Positions 61,724-64,000 of a stretch of 64,000 bases of DNA are shown in pieces. This DNA is from Pedobacter sp. W3I1 (lineage in GTDB: Bacteria > Bacteroidota > Bacteroidia > Sphingobacteriales > Sphingobacteriaceae), in the NCBI RefSeq assembly GCF_030816015.1, contig NZ_JAUSXN010000001.1, positions 6,200,001-6,264,000 on the forward strand. Reading direction: 5' to 3'. Each line of letters opens with the position of its first letter. Positions within the stretch are counted from its first letter, which is position 1. The notes under the pieces were generated by a model. It was not told the origin of the DNA, did not search any database, and saw only the letters and a program-made list of their open reading frames with translations. A program made the translations under genes and the position numbers.

Positions 61724-62098
61724 TTAAACATACTCGGTCTTCGTTTTGTGATAGGTAAAATAGGATAGCAATAACACAATTAAAAATACAACCGGACCAA
61801 CACGGTTATTGATCGGATCGCCCGAAGCCGTATGTGCAATAAATGCCGAGACAAATGTAAATGCAAAACCGGCGTATGCCCATTCTTTCCATTGCCCTTT
61901 TATCGGTAACAGCAATAAAACAGCGCCTAAAATTTTGGCAACGGCTAATTCAACCCTGAAATAATCAGGAAAGCCTAAGTGATGAAAAGCCTGTTTAATG
62001 GTTTCGTTGGTAAGATAAGAATAGGCCGAGAAAGTCATCATTAACGAAACTAAAGCAGTGGATATCCAATAGATAATTTTGATTGTTTTTGTTTTCAT
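61724..62098 (-). CDS. DoxX-family membrane protein
   Basis: 124 residues from MKTKTIKIIYW with four hydrophobic helices (IIYWISTALVSLMMTFSAY, LAVAKILGAVLLLLP, WAYAGFAFTFVSAFIAHT, VGPVVFLIVLLLSYFTY). DoxX-like proteins are small quinone-associated or redox-stress membrane proteins. Divergent from an HxlR regulator, with operator-like palindromes between the two, so probably its target. Confidence 0.87.
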   Translation of the reverse strand: MKTKTIKIIYWISTALVSLMMTFSAYSYLTNETIKQAFHHLGFPDYFRVELAVAKILGAVLLLLPIKGQWKEWAYAGFAFTFVSAFIAHTASGDPINNRVGPVVFLIVLLLSYFTYHKTKTEYV

Positions 62099-62113
62099 AT
62101 TATTTTTTTTGTG

Positions 62114-62121
62114 CAAACTTA
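62114..62121 (-). promoter_or_regulatory. -7 box of the DoxX gene
   Basis: TAAGTTTG on the minus strand, 15 bases before the DoxX ATG; its -33 region falls close to the palindromes at 62142-62175. Confidence 0.5.
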
Positions 62122-62141
62122 TGTAGTTTTACTATCTAAAA

Positions 62142-62175
62142 GATACTAGTATCCAAAAGGATAGTGCTATCCTTT
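62142..62175. promoter_or_regulatory. Twin palindromic operators between doxX and hxlR
   Basis: GATACTAGTATC (62142-62153) is a perfect 12-bp palindrome; AAAGGATAG-TG-CTATCCTTT (62156-62175) is a 20-bp inverted repeat. Both share a GATA/TATC half-site, and they lie between the divergent promoters. Likely binding sites of the HxlR protein encoded alongside. Confidence 0.7.
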
Positions 62176-62186
62176 ATGAAAGCTTA

Positions 62187-62194
62187 TACCTTTG
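62187..62194 (+). promoter_or_regulatory. -7 box abutting the hxlR start codon
   Basis: TACCTTTG, four bases (TAGC), then ATG at 62199; predicts a leaderless mRNA. Confidence 0.55.
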
Positions 62195-62198
62195 TAGC

Positions 62199-62597
62199 AT
62201 GGTACCAAGAAAAGAACACCGTAATAAGGAAACCTGTATCTCAAGTTTAAATGCGGTAAAAGACGCACTCTATGTGTTAAATGGTAAATGGAAGCTTCCA
62301 CTCATTATTTCTTTGCAGGAAGGACCGCAGCGTTTTAATGAAATCCAAAAATCGCTTGGAGAAATTACGCCCAAAATTTTATCAAAAGAACTTAAAGATC
62401 TGGAATTAAATGAATTTGTAATCCGAAGAGTATTTTCTACCACTCCGGTTACTGTAACTTACGAACTTACCCCCTACAGCGAATCGCTTGAAAGAGTAAT
62501 TGATGAATTAAGAGATTGGGGGCTAAAACATCGCGAACGGTTGGTTAAAAATAGAAGAACCGAATCGGTTGCGGCAGAAATGAGTACTCCTCTTTAG
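62199..62597 (+). CDS. HxlR-family transcriptional regulator
   Basis: 132 residues, MarR/HxlR winged helix. Typical sequence: ALYVLNGKWKLPLIISLQEG, RFNEIQKSLGEITPKILSKE (recognition region), LKDLELNEFVIRRVF and VTYELTPYSESLERVIDEL. A single N-terminal Cys (KETCISSLNAV) is placed as in redox-sensing members, where it can be the sensor. Divergent from doxX. Confidence 0.92.
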   Translation: MVPRKEHRNKETCISSLNAVKDALYVLNGKWKLPLIISLQEGPQRFNEIQKSLGEITPKILSKELKDLELNEFVIRRVFSTTPVTVTYELTPYSESLERVIDELRDWGLKHRERLVKNRRTESVAAEMSTPL

Positions 62598-62671
62598 CCC
62601 ACCAAATTTAATCGCATATACCATTCGTATTTACCAAAAAAAGCAAAAAACCGATAATGATAAAATTCGGC

Positions 62672-62679
62672 TATCTTTG
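62672..62679 (+). promoter_or_regulatory. -7 box of the Lys/Ala-repeat protein gene
   Basis: TATCTTTG ending 15 bases before the ATG at 62695. It overlaps the upstream TTG codon, so translation from there is unlikely. Confidence 0.45.
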
Positions 62680-62694
62680 TACAAAATAAAATCG

Positions 62695-63228
62695 ATGGCG
62701 GTATTACATAAAAAAGAAGAAAAAATTCAGGCAGTGCTGGGTAGGTTGCCTAAAAAATATACAGACGAACAATTTGTAGAGATGTTTATCAGACTTTACT
62801 CTAAAGATTGGGGCAAAATAAAATCAGCTTATATTAAACAATCTCAGGATAAAGAACCTGGAACCATCATCAATATGCCTAAACCAGAGGTATATTTACG
62901 ACAGATCCTGGCAAACTATCTACAACAAGATCATGCTCCGAAAGCAGTAGAGGTTAAAGAAGAACCTGTTGTTGAAGCCCCTGTTACTGAAGTAAAAAAA
63001 GCGAAGGCCCCAGCTAAGAAGAAGGAAGTTATAGCGAAAGAAGTACCTACTGAGGTAAAAAAAGCAAAAGCACCTGCTAAAAAGAAAGTAGAAGCAATTG
63101 AAGAACCAGCAGCAGAAGTTAAAAAAGCAAAAGCGCCAGCCAAGAAAAAAGTTGAAGCGATTGAAGAAACTCCAGTAGTTGAAAAGAAAGCAAAAGCAGC
63201 AGCAAAAAAGCCGGCAGCAAAAAAATAA
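62695..63228 (+). CDS. Protein with N-terminal helical domain and Lys/Ala-rich 21-residue repeats
   Basis: 177 residues from MAVLHKKEEKIQ. The N-terminal part (about 1-80) looks like a small helical domain (AVLGRLPKKYTDEQFVEMF, EVYLRQILANYLQQ). The rest is EVKKAKAPAKKK-type repeats, three of exactly 21 residues (63 bp: 62989-63051, 63052-63114, 63115-63177) plus a degenerate fourth ending AKKPAAKK, like the tails of histone-H1-like bacterial proteins. DNA binding via the tail is likely; family not recognised. Confidence 0.8.
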   Translation: MAVLHKKEEKIQAVLGRLPKKYTDEQFVEMFIRLYSKDWGKIKSAYIKQSQDKEPGTIINMPKPEVYLRQILANYLQQDHAPKAVEVKEEPVVEAPVTEVKKAKAPAKKKEVIAKEVPTEVKKAKAPAKKKVEAIEEPAAEVKKAKAPAKKKVEAIEETPVVEKKAKAAAKKPAAKK

Positions 63229-63299
63229 AAAATATTTTACATCATATATAATAAATCACCTTTTTGGTTGTTTATATATATGAGAGCGTTAATTTAGAT

Positions 63300-63338
63300 G
63301 ACGGGGATAGGTCGGTATGATTTATCCCCGTTCTTTTT
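63300..63338 (+). terminator. Terminator after the Lys/Ala-repeat gene
   Basis: 9-bp stem ACGGGGATA/TATCCCCGT with a 13-base loop and a CTTTTTT tail, 72 bases after the stop. Confidence 0.85.
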
Positions 63339-63389
63339 TGGCCATTTTTTCCTTTTATATATCTTTATTATTTTGGGGATTGTTTTTTT

Positions 63390-63540
63390 TTATAAAAATC
63401 AATATGAATAACAGAGACTTTAAATGGACATAAATGGTAGCGAGTATCGTCATTTCGACCGCAGTGGAAATCTTTTAAATTCATTTAAATAATTTGCTTC
63501 AAAGATCTCTCCATTCCGTTGCACTCCAATCGAGATGACG
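63390..63540. repeat. CGTCATTTCGA inverted repeat with leading ATAAAAATCAATAT segment
   Basis: In the 463-bp gap 63229-63691: ATAAAAATCAATAT and AATAACAGAGACTTTAA (also before the repeat at 41826), then CGTCATTTCGACCGC (63448) to CGAGATGACG (63540). The rest of the gap has no gene. Confidence 0.7.
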
Positions 63541-63679
63541 ACGCAACTATTGTAATCTGTAAATGGGTAACAAGGCGAAGAATCTTTCTGCCATACTATA
63601 ATTCGTTTTTAGCGACTCCCAGTTCTACACACAATTGTAAACTTTATTCTTTTAATTGGCATATCGGGAAAAGTCGATA

Positions 63680-63687
63680 TACATTTG
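63680..63687 (+). promoter_or_regulatory. -7 box abutting the arsR-type start codon
   Basis: TACATTTG with TTG 21 bases upstream (63656-63658), then four bases (TGCC) and ATG at 63692; predicts a leaderless mRNA. Confidence 0.55.
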
Positions 63688-63691
63688 TGCC

Positions 63692-63994
63692 ATGGATCAA
63701 GTAGAAATATTCAAAGCCCTTTCCAACAAAACACGTTTACAGATTTTAGGCTGGCTAAAAGAGCCCGAGCTGCATTTTCCAGAACAGCCAAATGCCGATT
63801 TTGAAAATGTTGGTGTTTGTGTTGGGCAGATTCAACTTAAAAGTGGCTTATCACAAAGTACCATTTCCGAATACCTGTCTATTTTACAGCGCGCTGATTT
63901 AATCAGTTCCACTCGCGTAGGTCAATGGACTTATTACAAACGCAATAAAGAAGGCTTAGAAAAATTAAGCGAAATCATCAATACCGAATTATAA
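63692..63994 (+). CDS. ArsR-family transcriptional regulator
   Basis: 100 residues from MDQVEIFKALSNKTRLQILG; the promoter box just upstream rules out the longer frame from 63656. ArsR-type winged helix with recognition region IQLKSGLSQSTISEYLSIL and wing TRVGQWTYYKRN. One isolated Cys (VGVCVGQ) and no clear metal-binding Cys pair, so metal sensing is doubtful. Target probably lies beyond the right edge. Confidence 0.9.
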   Translation: MDQVEIFKALSNKTRLQILGWLKEPELHFPEQPNADFENVGVCVGQIQLKSGLSQSTISEYLSILQRADLISSTRVGQWTYYKRNKEGLEKLSEIINTEL

Positions 63995-64000
63995 TTTAGA

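Overview
The window looks like chromosome from a Bacteroidota bacterium of the Sphingobacteriaceae, most like Pedobacter. This rests on gene families and layout (TonB/ExbD/ExbD/ExbB operon, short NuoG, DUF3857 and HEAT-DUF1080 proteins, Tat-exported Gfo/Idh/MocA proteins), on recurring TAnnTTTG promoter boxes with upstream TTTG/TTG, and on the near absence of Shine-Dalgarno sequences. The genus is an inference; no 16S gene is present.

Layout. 1-7.0 kb (minus): respiratory complex I, nuoA-B-C-D-E-F-[ORF6N gene]-G-H, with nuoH running off the left edge. 7.1-12.9 kb (minus): Ton energy-transduction operon ExbB-ExbD-ExbD-TonB-small membrane protein-PstS-like lipoprotein-TPR protein. 13.2-14.8 kb: pckA. 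15.05-16.0 kb: a non-coding tandem repeat array. 16.1-21.1 kb (plus): thrA-thrB-thrC behind a Thr/Ile-rich leader peptide and a strong terminator, i.e. an attenuator. 21.2-24.7 kb: a small S74-like secreted protein, a small membrane protein, a PLP decarboxylase and metF. 24.9-28.8 kb: metH behind a SAM-I riboswitch. 28.9-39.2 kb: BI-1 protein, murQ, S41 protease, a short SDR, acetyltransferases, a subclass B1 metallo-beta-lactamase, der, a TlpA-like thioredoxin, and era, which carries a one-base frameshift. 39.2-39.9 kb: two tandem copies of an initiator tRNA-Met/tRNA-Glu cassette. 40-46 kb: AraC regulator, SDR and a large TPR-DUF3857-transglutaminase protein. 46.2-55.4 kb: three Gfo/Idh/MocA oxidoreductases, a HEAT-DUF1080-DUF1080 protein and a divergent ROK regulator, a candidate periplasmic keto-glycoside system. 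55.5-64 kb: hydrolase, GNAT, CDGSH, AraC, SDR, lysine-rich protein, sulfatase, DoxX/HxlR divergent pair, a protein with 21-residue Lys/Ala repeats, and an ArsR regulator.

The most unusual signal is not a gene. At least six intergenic or intragenic sites carry an array of diverged short units held in exact 7-base (once 8-base) register, with the second half the inverse complement of the first. Sequences differ between sites but the architecture is the same. One lies inside metH, in frame; two fill exactly the space between tRNA-Met and tRNA-Glu; two supply stop codons in the nuo operon.

Other points of interest: paired palindromes within and upstream of the ORF6N gene that sits inside the nuo operon; several genes whose promoter box ends 4-6 bases before the ATG, predicting leaderless mRNAs; a 136-bp palindromic element with perfect 19-bp terminal inverted repeats and diverged relatives; and several families of CGTCATT-type dispersed inverted repeats. 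All coordinates and motifs were read by eye. Functions are assigned from motif and family knowledge, not from searches.
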